The notes under the pieces are model-generated. The model was not told the DNA's origin and ran no database searches. It worked only from the letters and a program-made list of their open reading frames with translations. From Comamonas thiooxydans (GTDB taxonomy: Bacteria > Pseudomonadota > Gammaproteobacteria > Burkholderiales > Burkholderiaceae_C), in assembly GCF_002157685.2 (NCBI RefSeq), contig NZ_AP026738.1:372001-436000 (forward strand): a stretch of DNA of 64,000 bases. The letters are read 5' to 3'. The translations under genes and the position numbers were made by a program. Shown here piece after piece: positions 34,396 to 43,495 of this stretch (its first letter is position 1; the number at the start of each line of letters is the position of its first letter).

Positions 34396-35403
34396 GTCAA
34401 TACTTATCTTGGCATCCTTGACCACCTTGGCCCATTTGATGCGATCTTCATGCACGGTCTTCTTGAATTGCTCGGGTGTCTCTTCGCGGATGGTGTTGCC
34501 CTGGGAGACAAAGCGCTCGCGCACCTCGGGCTGCTTGAGCACGTCGTTGACCGCCAGGTTGAGCTTCTTGATGATCACCGGGTCCGTGCCCTTGGGCGCG
34601 AAGATGCCGAACCAGATGGAGCTGTTGAAGCCCTTGGTACCCGGCAGGCCGCTGGCGGCAATGGTGGGCACTTCCTTGACGGCTTCCACGGGCTTGGCCG
34701 TGGTCACGCCCAGCAGGCGCACCTTGCCGGCCTTGTAGTGGCTCAGCACGGTCTGCACCTGGTTCATGATGCAGCAGGTCTCGCCGCGCAGCACCGAGGT
34801 GATGGCTTCGGGGCCGCCCTTGTAGGGCACATGCACCATGTCCAGGCCCAGACGCGAGTTGAACTCGGCAAACGCCATATGGGTGCCCGCGCCATTGCCG
34901 GTGGAGGCGTAGTTGTACTTGCCGGGATGGGCCTTGACCTCGTCGACGAACTCCTTGAGGTTCTTGACGTTGATCACATTGGGATTGATGGTCAGCACAT
35001 TGGCCACGTCCACCAGCGGTGCCACGGGTACGAAGTCGGCCTCCACGTCGAACGGCAGTTTCTTGTACAGGGCGGCATTGCTGCCATGGGTGGCGGCGGT
35101 GCCGAAGTAGATGGTGTAGCCATCGGGCTTGGCGCGGGCCACGAACTCGCTGCCGATATTGCCGGCGGCGCCGCTCTTGTAGTCAATGATCACGGGCTGG
35201 CCCAGGATCTTGCCCAGCGGCTCCTGTGCCACGCGGCCGATCACGTCCACACCCGAGCCGGCGTTAAAGCCCATGATCATGGTGATGGGCTGGTGCGGGT
35301 AGCTGGCGGCGCCGGGATCGGCGGCCTGGCTGGCCAAGGGGAACAGGGCGGCGGCCGCCGTTGTGGCAACAAGACCGGAGATGAAACGGGGCAGCAAACG
35401 CAT
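34393..35403 (-). CDS. Bug-family tripartite tricarboxylate transporter solute-binding protein
   Basis: The 336-residue periplasmic binding protein has a signal peptide (residues 1-27, ending ASQA). The Bug signature follows: YPHQPITMIMGFNAGSG, then IDYKSGAAGNIGSEFVARAKPDGYT, then VHVPYKGG. Bug proteins bind carboxylates or aromatic acids in a Venus-flytrap fold. Most are orphans in Burkholderiales, as here, with no TctA/TctB genes nearby. The ligand is unknown. AT-rich DNA upstream (35440-35510) probably carries its promoter. Confidence 0.92.
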   Translation of the reverse strand: MRLLPRFISGLVATTAAAALFPLASQAADPGAASYPHQPITMIMGFNAGSGVDVIGRVAQEPLGKILGQPVIIDYKSGAAGNIGSEFVARAKPDGYTIYFGTAATHGSNAALYKKLPFDVEADFVPVAPLVDVANVLTINPNVINVKNLKEFVDEVKAHPGKYNYASTGNGAGTHMAFAEFNSRLGLDMVHVPYKGGPEAITSVLRGETCCIMNQVQTVLSHYKAGKVRLLGVTTAKPVEAVKEVPTIAASGLPGTKGFNSSIWFGIFAPKGTDPVIIKKLNLAVNDVLKQPEVRERFVSQGNTIREETPEQFKKTVHEDRIKWAKVVKDAKISID

Positions 35404-35505
35404 GATGGGACTTGTCCAGAGGAACCTTGAATGCCGTGAATTGTGTCCGTAATTTAATGATTTGCTTCTATATGCTTATGCAGCATTAAGCTTGTGGGGT
35501 TAATG

Positions 35506-35540
35506 CAAAAAAGCCCAGGTCTCTTGCGAGACATGGGCTG
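35506..35540 (-). terminator. Rho-independent terminator of the YXWGXW gene
   Basis: On the minus strand AGCCCATGTCTC pairs with GAGACCTGGGCT (one mismatch) around a GCAA loop, followed by six T residues. Confidence 0.85.
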
Positions 35541-35612
35541 AAATCCGCTGGAAAGTGATGACTCGGAGGGCCAGCGGAGGGAGCGATCAAGGCTTAAAGC
35601 GTCAACAGGCTT

Positions 35613-36017
35613 TTAGCGACGATAGGGGTTGTGGGGGTTGCGGTCATGGCGGTTGGGCACGCCGTCACCATCCCGGTCCCAGCGACTGGCGCGGTAGTCC
35701 CAGCGGTTGCCGTGCTGCACCCAGGCGGGCTGGCGGTACACATAGCCGGGGCGGTTCTGCACCCAGTGGCCGGCGTGCCAGACATGGCGGTGGCCGCGCG
35801 GCTCCCAGTAACCTGGAGCCCAGACGTAGCCACGGCGCGGAGCGGGCACGGCTTCATAGCGGACCGGGGGCGGTGCGTTGAACTGCACGTTCACATAGGC
35901 GCCCTGGCTGGCACCCGCCCAGTAAGCGTTTTGGGCCTGTGCACTACCGGCAAAGCCCATCAGGGCGAATGCGCCTGCGGCAGCGACGGTGTGGATGGTG
36001 TTGCGGATTGTCAGCAT
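35613..36017 (-). CDS. YXWGXW repeat-containing secreted protein
   Basis: The 134-residue protein has a signal peptide (residues 1-29, ending GSAQAQ) and aromatic repeats of the YXWGXW type (GYVWAPGYWEPRG, HVWHAGHWVQ, PAWVQHGNRWDYR). It ends with a basic Asp/Arg tail (DRDGDGVPNRHDRNP). This family is common in Betaproteobacteria as small envelope proteins of unknown role. ATG 36017 is chosen because a perfect AAGGAGG precedes it. Codons upstream are open but lack a ribosome-binding site. A clear terminator follows. Confidence 0.85.
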   Translation of the reverse strand: MLTIRNTIHTVAAAGAFALMGFAGSAQAQNAYWAGASQGAYVNVQFNAPPPVRYEAVPAPRRGYVWAPGYWEPRGHRHVWHAGHWVQNRPGYVYRQPAWVQHGNRWDYRASRWDRDGDGVPNRHDRNPHNPYRR

Positions 36018-36217
36018 ATACGCCTCCTTCATGGGTAGCGGGCTGTCTGTAGGTTCAGGCATCCCTTGGGCTCCATGTTGGAAGGCCAGCGTCAACCGTG
36101 GGTTGCCGCTGTGCGAAGTCTTGCAATCTTGTGTGTCTGTTTGGTGAAGAGTGTATGAAACAGGCGGCTGACGCAGATGCAACAAGCGCATTTAGCTACA
36201 TATTTGGGAGTGGAGGT

Positions 36218-36949
36218 CTAGCGGCGCAAGGCCGCGAAGGCGGGCAGCTCCCATTTGCGCATGCCCAGCACCAGGGTATAGCCCTCGATCTTGTTGGGCC
36301 CCAGGCGCTGATCCTGCAGATGCTGCTGTGAAAAGTCCTGACCGATGCGCTGTATGCGCTCCACGAAGCTGGGGGCCAGGCTGGGGGCGATGGAGCCATG
36401 CACCAGCAGCATGGTCTCGTCCTCGCCGGCAAAAGTGCCGCCAAAGTAGTCCAGCACGGCGTTCTCGCGGAAGAAGTCCATCACCGGGCCGTTGGTCTGC
36501 CAGCGGAAGGTCTTGGCCAGGCGCAGCTTGTAGCGGTTGCCGGGACGCAGCTCGATGATGCCGATGCGGTCCAGTTGTGCGAGATAGCCGATGCCCTCGG
36601 GCTCGCTGATGCGGTAGGTGGCGACGATCTGCTCCAGCGTCCACTGGCTGAGCACGCAGATGGCCGTGAGCAGCAGCTTGCGGTCGGCAACCACGGCAAT
36701 CTCCTGCTCGCGCGTGATCTGCTGCAGCAGCGGCCGGCTGTCGGCCACATTGCGCGCCAGATCGGCAAAGTCCAGGTGCAGGGCGCGGCAGATCTCGTCG
36801 ATGCGCGACAGCGGCATGTCGCCCTTGGCCAGCATGCGCTTGACGCTGGATTCGGCCATGCCTATGGCCTGGGCCAGGTCGGCATAGGTCATCTGCGCGG
36901 CCTTGAGTTCTTTCTTGATGGCGGTGACGAGATCGGCGGTCGTGCTCAT
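36218..36949 (-). CDS. XRE-family helix-turn-helix transcriptional regulator
   Basis: The 243-residue protein has an N-terminal Cro/C1-type HTH (MTYADLAQAIGMAESSVKRML, about residues 20-45). A long C-terminal part follows (ATYRISEPEGIGYLAQLDRIGIIELRPGNRYKL), which looks winged-helix-like. Similar regulators in Comamonadaceae are annotated only as helix-turn-helix proteins. It is divergent from the ceramidase-like gene, with about 110 bases between the starts, so it may control that gene. ATG 36949 is preferred over an upstream in-frame ATG because the conserved domain starts here. Confidence 0.85.
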   Translation of the reverse strand: MSTTADLVTAIKKELKAAQMTYADLAQAIGMAESSVKRMLAKGDMPLSRIDEICRALHLDFADLARNVADSRPLLQQITREQEIAVVADRKLLLTAICVLSQWTLEQIVATYRISEPEGIGYLAQLDRIGIIELRPGNRYKLRLAKTFRWQTNGPVMDFFRENAVLDYFGGTFAGEDETMLLVHGSIAPSLAPSFVERIQRIGQDFSQQHLQDQRLGPNKIEGYTLVLGMRKWELPAFAALRR

Positions 36950-37059
36950 GGTATCGGTTGGTAGTACTGGCAGTGCAGCGATATGGGGCAAGTTTAGAAG
37001 ATTGATGCTGCTGCTTCGGCAGATTTCCATACTGCGCGGCAATCACACAAGGAAGCGCC

Positions 37060-37860
37060 ATGCAACTGCATACCTCATCGATCACGAACGTGGAAATGAC
37101 GAACCCCGAGACCTCGGGCACGCTGGAGCAGCGCTTTGCCTTGTTCGGGGGCATGGCCTTGCTGTTCACGCTGGCGCTGCTGATGCCCGGCATGGCCCAG
37201 CCCGAGCACTATCACGCATTTGCCGACCGGCGCGGCTGGCTAGGCCTGCCGCATGCAGCCGATGTGTTGAGCAATCTGGGGTTTGTGCTGGCCGGGCTGG
37301 TGGGCGGGCTTGCGCTGTGGCGTGCCGACTATCAGAAGCTCAATGGCACGGCACGTGCCCTGTGCGCCCTGTTCTTTGCGGGCCTGCTGTGCTCGGGGGC
37401 GGGCTCGGCCTGGTATCACTGGGCGCCGCAGGATTCGAGTCTGGTCTGGGACCGGCTGGGCATGAGCCTGGCTTTCGCCGGCTTGCTGGGCCTGGCGGTG
37501 CAGACGCGCATTGACGACATCAGCGCCCGCATCACTGCCGGGGTATTGCTGGTGGCGGCGCCCGTCAGCGTGGCAGTCTGGGCGCAGACCAGCAATGTGC
37601 TGCCCTGGGTGCTGGTGCAGGGCGGCGGCATGCTGACTCTCCTGTGGCTGGCCTTTGTGGCGCCGCGTCGTCACGCGCTGCCCGTGGAGCTGGGCTGGGT
37701 GATCGGTCTGTACCTCGTGGCCAAGCTGCTGGAGCTGTCGGACGGCGATGTGTTCGATGTGACCGCGCACGCAATCTCCGGCCACAGCCTCAAGCACTGG
37801 GTGGCCGCCGCCGCCGCATGGCCTGTGCTGCGCGCCCTGCAGCAGTGGCGCGAGTCGTAA
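37060..37860 (+). CDS. Ceramidase-like integral membrane hydrolase (CREST family)
   Basis: The 266-residue protein has seven predicted membrane helices. Conserved polar motifs of the alkaline ceramidase/CREST superfamily are present: SNLGFVLAG, GSAWYHWAPQDSSLVWDRLGM, and the C-terminal GHSLKHW. These supply the Ser, Asp and His ligands of the zinc site in that family. Bacterial members may cleave ceramides or other amide- or ester-linked lipids. The substrate is not known. AGGAAG precedes the ATG. The downstream gene is a lipid-related transporter-acyltransferase fusion, so a lipid context is likely. Confidence 0.75.
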   Translation: MQLHTSSITNVEMTNPETSGTLEQRFALFGGMALLFTLALLMPGMAQPEHYHAFADRRGWLGLPHAADVLSNLGFVLAGLVGGLALWRADYQKLNGTARALCALFFAGLLCSGAGSAWYHWAPQDSSLVWDRLGMSLAFAGLLGLAVQTRIDDISARITAGVLLVAAPVSVAVWAQTSNVLPWVLVQGGGMLTLLWLAFVAPRRHALPVELGWVIGLYLVAKLLELSDGDVFDVTAHAISGHSLKHWVAAAAAWPVLRALQQWRES

Positions 37861-37862
37861 TA

Positions 37863-37906
37863 TTCATAGCGGCTGGCGCATGTTCAACAAGCGTCAGCCG
37901 CATAAA
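37863..37906. repeat. T-family repeat with perfect hairpin after the ceramidase-like gene
   Basis: GCGGCTGGCGC (37869-37879) pairs with GCGTCAGCCGC (37891-37901) with one G-T wobble around an 11-base loop. It is flanked by ATTCATA and ATAAAACC. It starts two bases after the stop and could serve as a terminator. Confidence 0.65.
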
Positions 37907-37965
37907 ACCTACAAAAAAATCCGGGCAAGTTGGCACAATGCCAGCAGCGCCACAGGGAGAGATCC

Positions 37966-39918
37966 ATGAATTCCACGCCGACCGTGCACACGGCCGCCGC
38001 TGCACAGCAGCATGCCCACCCCAACCAGTTTGCCCTGCTGGGCCAGCGCCGCTTTGCGCCGTTTTTCTGGACGCAGTTTGCCGGTGCGGGCAATGACAAT
38101 CTCTTCAAGTTCGCCTTCACGGTGATGGTCACCTATCAGCTCAGCGTCTCGTGGCTGCCGCCTTCCATGGCGGGCCTGGTGATCGGTGCGCTGTTCACCC
38201 TGCCTTATCTGCTGTTTTCGGCCACTTCGGGCCAGCTGACCGACAAGTGGGACAAGACCCGCATGTTCCGCCTGGTCAAGAATCTCGAGATCGGCATCAT
38301 GCTGATCGCGGCCTGGGGCTTTATCCAGGCCAATGTGCCGGTGCTGCTGCTGTGCGTGTTCCTCATGGGGCTGCACTCCACGCTGTTCGGTCCCGTCAAG
38401 TTCGCCTATCTGCCCCAGGTGCTCAACGACCGCGAACTCACGGGCGGCAACGGCATGGTGGAGATGGGCACTTTTGTCGCCATCCTGCTGGGTCAGGTCG
38501 CAGGCGGCCTGCTGATCGCCGTGCCGCAGGTCGGTCATATGCAGGTCGCCATGGCCTGCGTGGCCGTCGCGGTCGTGGGCCGCATCTGCGCGCAGTTCAT
38601 CCCTCATGCGCCCGCGACCGACCCGGGCCTGGTCATCAACTGGAACCCGTTCACCGAAACCTGGCGCAACCTCCAGCTGGCACGCCAGCAGCCCGTGGTG
38701 TTTCGCTCGCTGCTCGGCATCAGCTGGATGTGGTTCTTCGGCGCGGTTTTTCTCTCGCAGTTTCCCAGCTTTGCCAAGGAGGTGCTACATGGCGACGAGC
38801 ATGTGGCATCGCTGCTGCTGGTGATCTTCTCGGTGGGCATAGGCATTGGCTCGCTGCTGTGCGAAGTGTTCAGCCGTCGCCAGGTGGAGATAGGTCTGGT
38901 GCCGCTGGGCGCGATCGGTATGAGCGTGTTTGCGATTGATCTGTTCTTTGCCACGCGCGCGCTGCCGCCGTCCGAGCTGATGGGCGTGAGCGCCTTTTTT
39001 GGAGAGGCCAAACACTGGCGCGTGATGCTGGACCTGGGCCTGCTGGCACTGTCGGCGGGCATTTACAGCGTGCCCATGTATGCGCTGATCCAGATGCGCA
39101 GCCAGCCCACGCATCGTGCACGCATCATCGCGGCCAACAATATCCTGAACGCGCTGTTCATGATCGCCTCGGCCGTGCTGGCCGGCGCCCTGCTGGCCGC
39201 AGGTTGCAGCATTCCCCAGGTGTTTCTGATCACCGGCATTGCCAACGCCATCGTGGCGCTCTATGTGTTCCTGCTGGTGCCCGAATATCTGCTGCGCTTT
39301 GTGGCCTGGGTCATCACCCACTTTGTCTACCGCTTCAAGGTGCGTGGCGACGAGCATATTCCGCGCGATGGCGCGGCCGTGCTGGTCTGCAACCATGTGA
39401 GCTTTGTCGATGCCATCTTGCTCATGGCGGCCAGCCCGCGTCCCATTCACTTCGTGATGGATCACCGCATCTTCCAGACGCCGGTGCTGGGCTGGCTGTT
39501 CAAGCTGGCCAAGGCGATCCCGATCGCGCCGCACAAGGAGGACCCTGCGACCTATGAAGCCGCGTTCGCGCGGGCGGCAGAGGTGCTGCGCGAGGGCGAT
39601 CTGCTGGCCATCTTCCCCGAGGGAGGCATCACCTCCGACGGCCAGCTGCAGCCGTTCAAGGGCGGGATCATGAAGATTCTCGACCACGCGCGAGACGACG
39701 GCCTGCAGGTTCCCGTGATTCCCATGGCGCTGACCAACCTCTGGGGTTCCTACTTCAGCCGCATCGAGTTGCGCGGCGGCAAGAATGTGGCCATGGTCAA
39801 GCCGCTGCGCCGCGGCCTGTTCAACCGTGTGGGGCTGGAGGTGGGCGAGCCCGTGGCGGCTGCCGCTGTCACGCCGGCCCTGCTGCAGCAGAACGTGGCG
39901 GATTTGCTCCGGCGTTGA
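37966..39918 (+). CDS. MFS transporter fused to 1-acylglycerol-phosphate acyltransferase (LplT-Aas-like)
   Basis: In this 650-residue protein, residues about 20-430 form a 12-helix MFS domain resembling the lysophospholipid flippase LplT (QFAGAGNDNLFKFAF). Residues about 440-640 form a PlsC acyltransferase with the catalytic HX4D in NHVSFVDA and the FPEGGIT motif. Together they should import lysophospholipids and reacylate them at the inner membrane. The AMP-binding acyl-ACP synthetase domain found in many Aas-type fusions is missing. ATG 37966 follows AGGGAGAG. Confidence 0.88.
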   Translation: MNSTPTVHTAAAAQQHAHPNQFALLGQRRFAPFFWTQFAGAGNDNLFKFAFTVMVTYQLSVSWLPPSMAGLVIGALFTLPYLLFSATSGQLTDKWDKTRMFRLVKNLEIGIMLIAAWGFIQANVPVLLLCVFLMGLHSTLFGPVKFAYLPQVLNDRELTGGNGMVEMGTFVAILLGQVAGGLLIAVPQVGHMQVAMACVAVAVVGRICAQFIPHAPATDPGLVINWNPFTETWRNLQLARQQPVVFRSLLGISWMWFFGAVFLSQFPSFAKEVLHGDEHVASLLLVIFSVGIGIGSLLCEVFSRRQVEIGLVPLGAIGMSVFAIDLFFATRALPPSELMGVSAFFGEAKHWRVMLDLGLLALSAGIYSVPMYALIQMRSQPTHRARIIAANNILNALFMIASAVLAGALLAAGCSIPQVFLITGIANAIVALYVFLLVPEYLLRFVAWVITHFVYRFKVRGDEHIPRDGAAVLVCNHVSFVDAILLMAASPRPIHFVMDHRIFQTPVLGWLFKLAKAIPIAPHKEDPATYEAAFARAAEVLREGDLLAIFPEGGITSDGQLQPFKGGIMKILDHARDDGLQVPVIPMALTNLWGSYFSRIELRGGKNVAMVKPLRRGLFNRVGLEVGEPVAAAAVTPALLQQNVADLLRR

Positions 39919-39928
39919 GACCGGATGA

Positions 39929-40702
39929 TCAGGGCGCGAGCCGGATATCACCCATGTAGGCGAGTCCTTCGCCATGGGTGTTGTCCGAGTCCGCAGAGAC
40001 GGTGACGCCGATGATGGTGGGCATGGCCTGGGACTCATCGCCAAAGGCTTGCTGGTAGTCGGAGGACAGATGGCGCTGCTCCGTCACCCACTGGCCTTTG
40101 TGTGCATCTCCGCTTTGCAGCACGATGTAACGCATGCGATGCGTGAACGCATTGTGCAGGACCGTGCCCACGGGCTGCTTGTTGTCCCAGACATAGCACA
40201 GCGTCTCGGCCGGGATGTCCTCGCCGGTGCTGATCCTGCCCAGGCGCAGCTTGGCGCGCTCGCCAAAGCCCAGCTGCGATTTGTCGAAGTCGAAGGATAC
40301 GCAGAGCTTGAGTGCCGCATCGTCACCGGCCCTTGTTTTTATATCGGCCTTGTCGATCAGCTGATCCACGCGCCAGCGCCACTGCAGCTGCAGATCAGGC
40401 ACGGCAGCCTGGTGCAGGGTGTGCACCATATTGCCGTAAGCGTCATGTGTGCTCACGCGCAGCACATGCCCGCCATCCTGGTTCACCACATTGAAGGCCG
40501 TCGGGTTCTTGTTGGGCAGGGTGGCAAAGTGCCAGGGCCCGCCCAGTGGGCCCGGCGGCATTTGCGAAAAAGCAGGAATGCCGCTGCCCTGTGCCAGTCC
40601 AGGGACAGCCAGGGTGGAGATGACGGTGGCGAGCGCTGCCGCAAGCCAGATCCGCGAAGGCGAAGGTTTGCGCTGGGCAAAGGTCTGGGAGTGAAACCGC
40701 AT
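39929..40702 (-). CDS. DUF3047 family exported protein
   Basis: The 257-residue protein has an N-terminal signal peptide (basic start, hydrophobic IWLAAALATVISTLAVPGLAQ) and a DUF3047 domain (LQWRWRVDQLIDKADIKTRAGDDAALKLCVSF, ALCYVWD-like strand, GEGLAYMGDIRL near the end). The fold is probably a beta-sandwich and the function is unknown. ATG 40702 is chosen so that the signal peptide is N-terminal, but its ribosome-binding site is weak. An in-frame ATG at 40756 is possible. It is divergent from the next gene. Confidence 0.8.
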   Translation of the reverse strand: MRFHSQTFAQRKPSPSRIWLAAALATVISTLAVPGLAQGSGIPAFSQMPPGPLGGPWHFATLPNKNPTAFNVVNQDGGHVLRVSTHDAYGNMVHTLHQAAVPDLQLQWRWRVDQLIDKADIKTRAGDDAALKLCVSFDFDKSQLGFGERAKLRLGRISTGEDIPAETLCYVWDNKQPVGTVLHNAFTHRMRYIVLQSGDAHKGQWVTEQRHLSSDYQQAFGDESQAMPTIIGVTVSADSDNTHGEGLAYMGDIRLAP

Positions 40703-40931
40703 GGATTGCCTGATGATTTTTAAAAGTTGTGGGCGCGGAAATCGGACAGCATGCATACACTGCCACTGGCTCGGGGGCAGCAGCGGACTGAAAGTATCGG
40801 GTTGAGATACTGAAAGATCTGCCAAGTGCCGATTTTGACAAAACACAGGGCCAAAGTTTCGGGGGCGTGGATGATTCGTCCGTCGCCGCATGGAAATAGC
40901 GGTTCATTTCAACAACCATCGGGAGCCATTT

Positions 40932-41396
40932 GTGATCAACGTATTGACCTTTATCCGTCCTCTTCGCAACAGCCTGTGCGCCCTGGGCGCGGCCTTTGCC
41001 TTGCTGGGCGGCAGCGCAGTCCACGCCCAGAGCGAAGCCTCCCTGGTGTTGTCGGCCCTGCCTGTGGCATCGGTGGTTGCAGCGGCATCGGGTGGCGCTT
41101 CGGAGGAAGTCGTGGCAATACCCCTGTTTCTGTCGGCCGCTGGTGCATCCGTGATCGTTGAGGCCGTGGAAAGCAGTGCCACAGGCGTGACCTATGTGCT
41201 CAAGAATGTGGCGGATGGCACTTCGGCCGTGGTCAAGGTCTCTGGCCAGGCCGCAGGTGCCCTGTCGGTTGGTGTGGGCACGGTGGTGCAGACCAGCGCC
41301 ACGGCGGCCGGCGTGATTCTGTCCACTGCAGGCAAGGTGCTGGCCTTCATCCCCAACGAAATCGGCAAGGCGCTGATGCACAACGAGCGTCTGTAA
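40932..41396 (+). CDS. Exported Ala/Val-rich protein of unknown function
   Basis: The 154-residue protein has a signal peptide (residues 1-33, ending GSAVHAQ). A low-complexity Ala/Val/Ser/Gly-rich body follows, with long hydrophobic stretches (LVLSALPVASVVAAASGG, TAAGVILSTAGKVLAFIP). GTG 40932 is chosen because GGGAG lies six bases upstream. An ATG 42 bases earlier lacks one. I do not recognise a family. Two further genes of unknown function follow on the same strand, DUF2145 after 21 bases and the zinc-ribbon gene after 71. A surface or membrane-associated product is likely. Confidence 0.7.
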   Translation: MINVLTFIRPLRNSLCALGAAFALLGGSAVHAQSEASLVLSALPVASVVAAASGGASEEVVAIPLFLSAAGASVIVEAVESSATGVTYVLKNVADGTSAVVKVSGQAAGALSVGVGTVVQTSATAAGVILSTAGKVLAFIPNEIGKALMHNERL

Positions 41397-41417
41397 TTCA
41401 AGAAGCTGGAGGCTCGC

Positions 41418-42275
41418 ATGTTCAAGGAACCAACAAGCGTTGTACAAGCCATGGCGCCTGCTCAACGGGGCGGCATGCCCATTCCCGGCCCTGTGGTGCT
41501 GGCGCTGGGCGCCGCGCTGATTGCCTGGGCAGGCTCGGCCCAGGCCGGCCGCAGCTGTGAGGACCGGCCGCTGACCGCCGATGTGATGGTCAAGGGGCTG
41601 AACCTGGCTGCGCGTACCGCCAAGGCGCTGGATGCCGAGTTTCAGAAGAACGGCACCCAGGTCGTGCTGCTGGCGCGGCAAGGGCAGGACCTGAGCAAAT
41701 ACGATCTCAAGTATTCGCACTATGGCTGGGCTTACAGAACGCCCGCCGGCCCCTGGCGCGTGGCGCACAAGCTCAACGAGTGCGGCACCGCATCCGGCCA
41801 TATCTACCGCCAGGGCCTGGGCGAGTTCTTTCTTGACGATATGTGGCGCTACGAAGCCGCCATTCAGATCCCGACACCGGCGGTGCAACAGGCCTTGCTC
41901 AAGTTCCTGAGTGCTCCCACGGTGCTGCGCCTGCAAAACGAACCCTACAGCATGGTCAGCTATGTCTGGAGCAGCAAGTACCAGCAGTCGAACCAATGGG
42001 CGACCGAGACTCTGGCAGCGGCCATGGAGCCGGCGGCGATTCAGAACCGCGCACAGGCACAGGCCTGGCTACAGTCCAAGGGCTATGAGCCCAGCGCGCT
42101 CATCATTCGGGCGTTCTCGCGGCTGGGTGGGCGCATGACGGCTGCCAATATCGCATTTGACGATCATCCGAATGAAAAGCGATTTGCCAGCCGCATCGAG
42201 ACGGTGACTGTGGACTCCGTGACCCAGTGGTTGCAGCGCACGCAACTCGCATCGGCTGTGCGCACCGTGCAATGA
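41418..42275 (+). CDS. DUF2145 family exported protein
   Basis: The 285-residue protein has an N-terminal hydrophobic export signal (residues about 22-43, ending GSAQAG). A DUF2145 domain follows, with YSHYGWAYRTPAGPWRVAHKLNECG and QGLGEFFLDDMWRYEAAIQIP. The family is found in Gammaproteobacteria and Betaproteobacteria and has no known activity. The conserved Ser/His/Cys positions suggest a papain-like hydrolase or peptidase, but that is speculative. It starts 21 bases after the Ala/Val-rich gene and is probably cotranscribed with it. GGAGG precedes the ATG. Confidence 0.82.
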   Translation: MFKEPTSVVQAMAPAQRGGMPIPGPVVLALGAALIAWAGSAQAGRSCEDRPLTADVMVKGLNLAARTAKALDAEFQKNGTQVVLLARQGQDLSKYDLKYSHYGWAYRTPAGPWRVAHKLNECGTASGHIYRQGLGEFFLDDMWRYEAAIQIPTPAVQQALLKFLSAPTVLRLQNEPYSMVSYVWSSKYQQSNQWATETLAAAMEPAAIQNRAQAQAWLQSKGYEPSALIIRAFSRLGGRMTAANIAFDDHPNEKRFASRIETVTVDSVTQWLQRTQLASAVRTVQ

Positions 42276-42346
42276 GTTTTGAGCCTTGTTGGCTTCAAGG
42301 CCTTGCTGAATATGCGCATTGCGCTACGTTTTTGGAGTAATTGAAA

Positions 42347-43447
42347 ATGAGCAAGTCTCTGCGTTTGCCCGAAAAATGGTTTCGCCGCGGCCTCTGGCTG
42401 GTGGCGCTGGTGTTTGCCTTCTTCCTGATCGGTCTGGGTGGGCTGGTGGTTGGCAATCTGCCGCAGCCCGATCGCTCGCTGGAGGTGGAGTCCTTTATTC
42501 CGCAGGCCGATGCACAGCGCGTGCAGGCCGAAATCGACCAGGCCCGGAAGACGGCCGGCGTGACCCAGAAGGCTTTGGACAGGGCGCAGCTCAAGTTCGA
42601 TGCCGAGCGCGCGCGCTATCAGTCGGCGCGCGATACCTTCGACAACTGGGTGGCGACCCGCCGGGCCACGGAGCGTCCGGAGCAGGATGCCGAGCTGGTA
42701 GCGCGCAGCAAGGCGCTGGATGCGCTCAAGCAGACCGAAGACATGGCCCGCCAGGAGCGCGAGAAAGAGGCCCAGACCCATCTGGAGGCCAACCAGGCCG
42801 TCTCCAACGCCGAGGCCGAGATGAGCAGTCTGCGCGAGCAGGCCTATCCCCAATATGAAGCAGCCATGCGCTCCAGCGAGCTGCGCGTGTTTCTGTTCCG
42901 CCTGGCCATCACCTTGCCCCTGCTGGGCGTGGCGGGCTGGCTGTTCGCCAAGAAGCGCAAGAGCACCTGGTGGCCATTTGTCTGGGGCTTTATCTTTTTT
43001 GCGCTGTTCGCCTTTTTTGTCGAGCTGGTGCCTTATCTGCCCGACTACGGCGGCTATGTGCGCTACATCGTGGGCATTTTGGTGACGGTATTGCTGGGGC
43101 GCTATGCCATTCTGGCGCTCAACCGCTATCTGGAAAAACAGAAGCTGCAGGAGTCCTTGCCCGAAGAGCAGCGCCGTGAGGAACTGAGCTATGACGTGGC
43201 GCTGGAGCGTCTGTCCAAGAATGTGTGCCCGGGCTGCGAGCGCCCAGTGGATCTCAAGAACACCGAGATCGACTTCTGCCCCCATTGCGGTATCGGCCTG
43301 TTCGACCATTGCGGCAGCTGCAATACCCGCAAGAGCGCGTTCTCACGCTTTTGTCATAGCTGCGGCACTGCGGCTGGCAAGATGCTGCCGCGTCCCGATG
43401 CGGCGGTGGCCGCACCGCTCGCATCCGGGTCCGGCGAGCCCGGATGA
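42347..43447 (+). CDS. Membrane protein with coiled coil and C-terminal zinc ribbons
   Basis: The 366-residue protein has a first membrane helix at about residues 16-38. A charged coiled coil (about 50-170, rich in Ala/Glu/Arg) follows, then three hydrophobic segments (about 180-265). The cytoplasmic tail has two CxxC pairs of zinc-ribbon type (VCPGCERP, FCPHCG) and two more (HCGSCNTR, FCHSCG). I recognise no functional family. GGAG lies nine bases before ATG 42347, which is preferred over an in-frame TTG six bases earlier. It follows the DUF2145 gene by 71 bases and converges with the diguanylate cyclase gene. Confidence 0.75.
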   Translation: MSKSLRLPEKWFRRGLWLVALVFAFFLIGLGGLVVGNLPQPDRSLEVESFIPQADAQRVQAEIDQARKTAGVTQKALDRAQLKFDAERARYQSARDTFDNWVATRRATERPEQDAELVARSKALDALKQTEDMARQEREKEAQTHLEANQAVSNAEAEMSSLREQAYPQYEAAMRSSELRVFLFRLAITLPLLGVAGWLFAKKRKSTWWPFVWGFIFFALFAFFVELVPYLPDYGGYVRYIVGILVTVLLGRYAILALNRYLEKQKLQESLPEEQRREELSYDVALERLSKNVCPGCERPVDLKNTEIDFCPHCGIGLFDHCGSCNTRKSAFSRFCHSCGTAAGKMLPRPDAAVAAPLASGSGEPG

Positions 43448-43495
43448 CCTTGGGCCGGGCTATCGGCTTGTCGGGGGCGCAGTGGCGTGTCGCGC

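Noticed and set aside
31530..35403. The Bug, monooxygenase and CMD genes as one operon
   Set aside because: A 211-base gap filled mostly by an R-family element, likely a terminator, lies between the Bug gene and the other two.
40835..40863. Perfect TTGACA at 40835-40840 as a promoter for the Ala/Val-rich gene
   Set aside because: No acceptable -10 sequence lies 16-18 bases downstream (GC-rich there), so it was not called.
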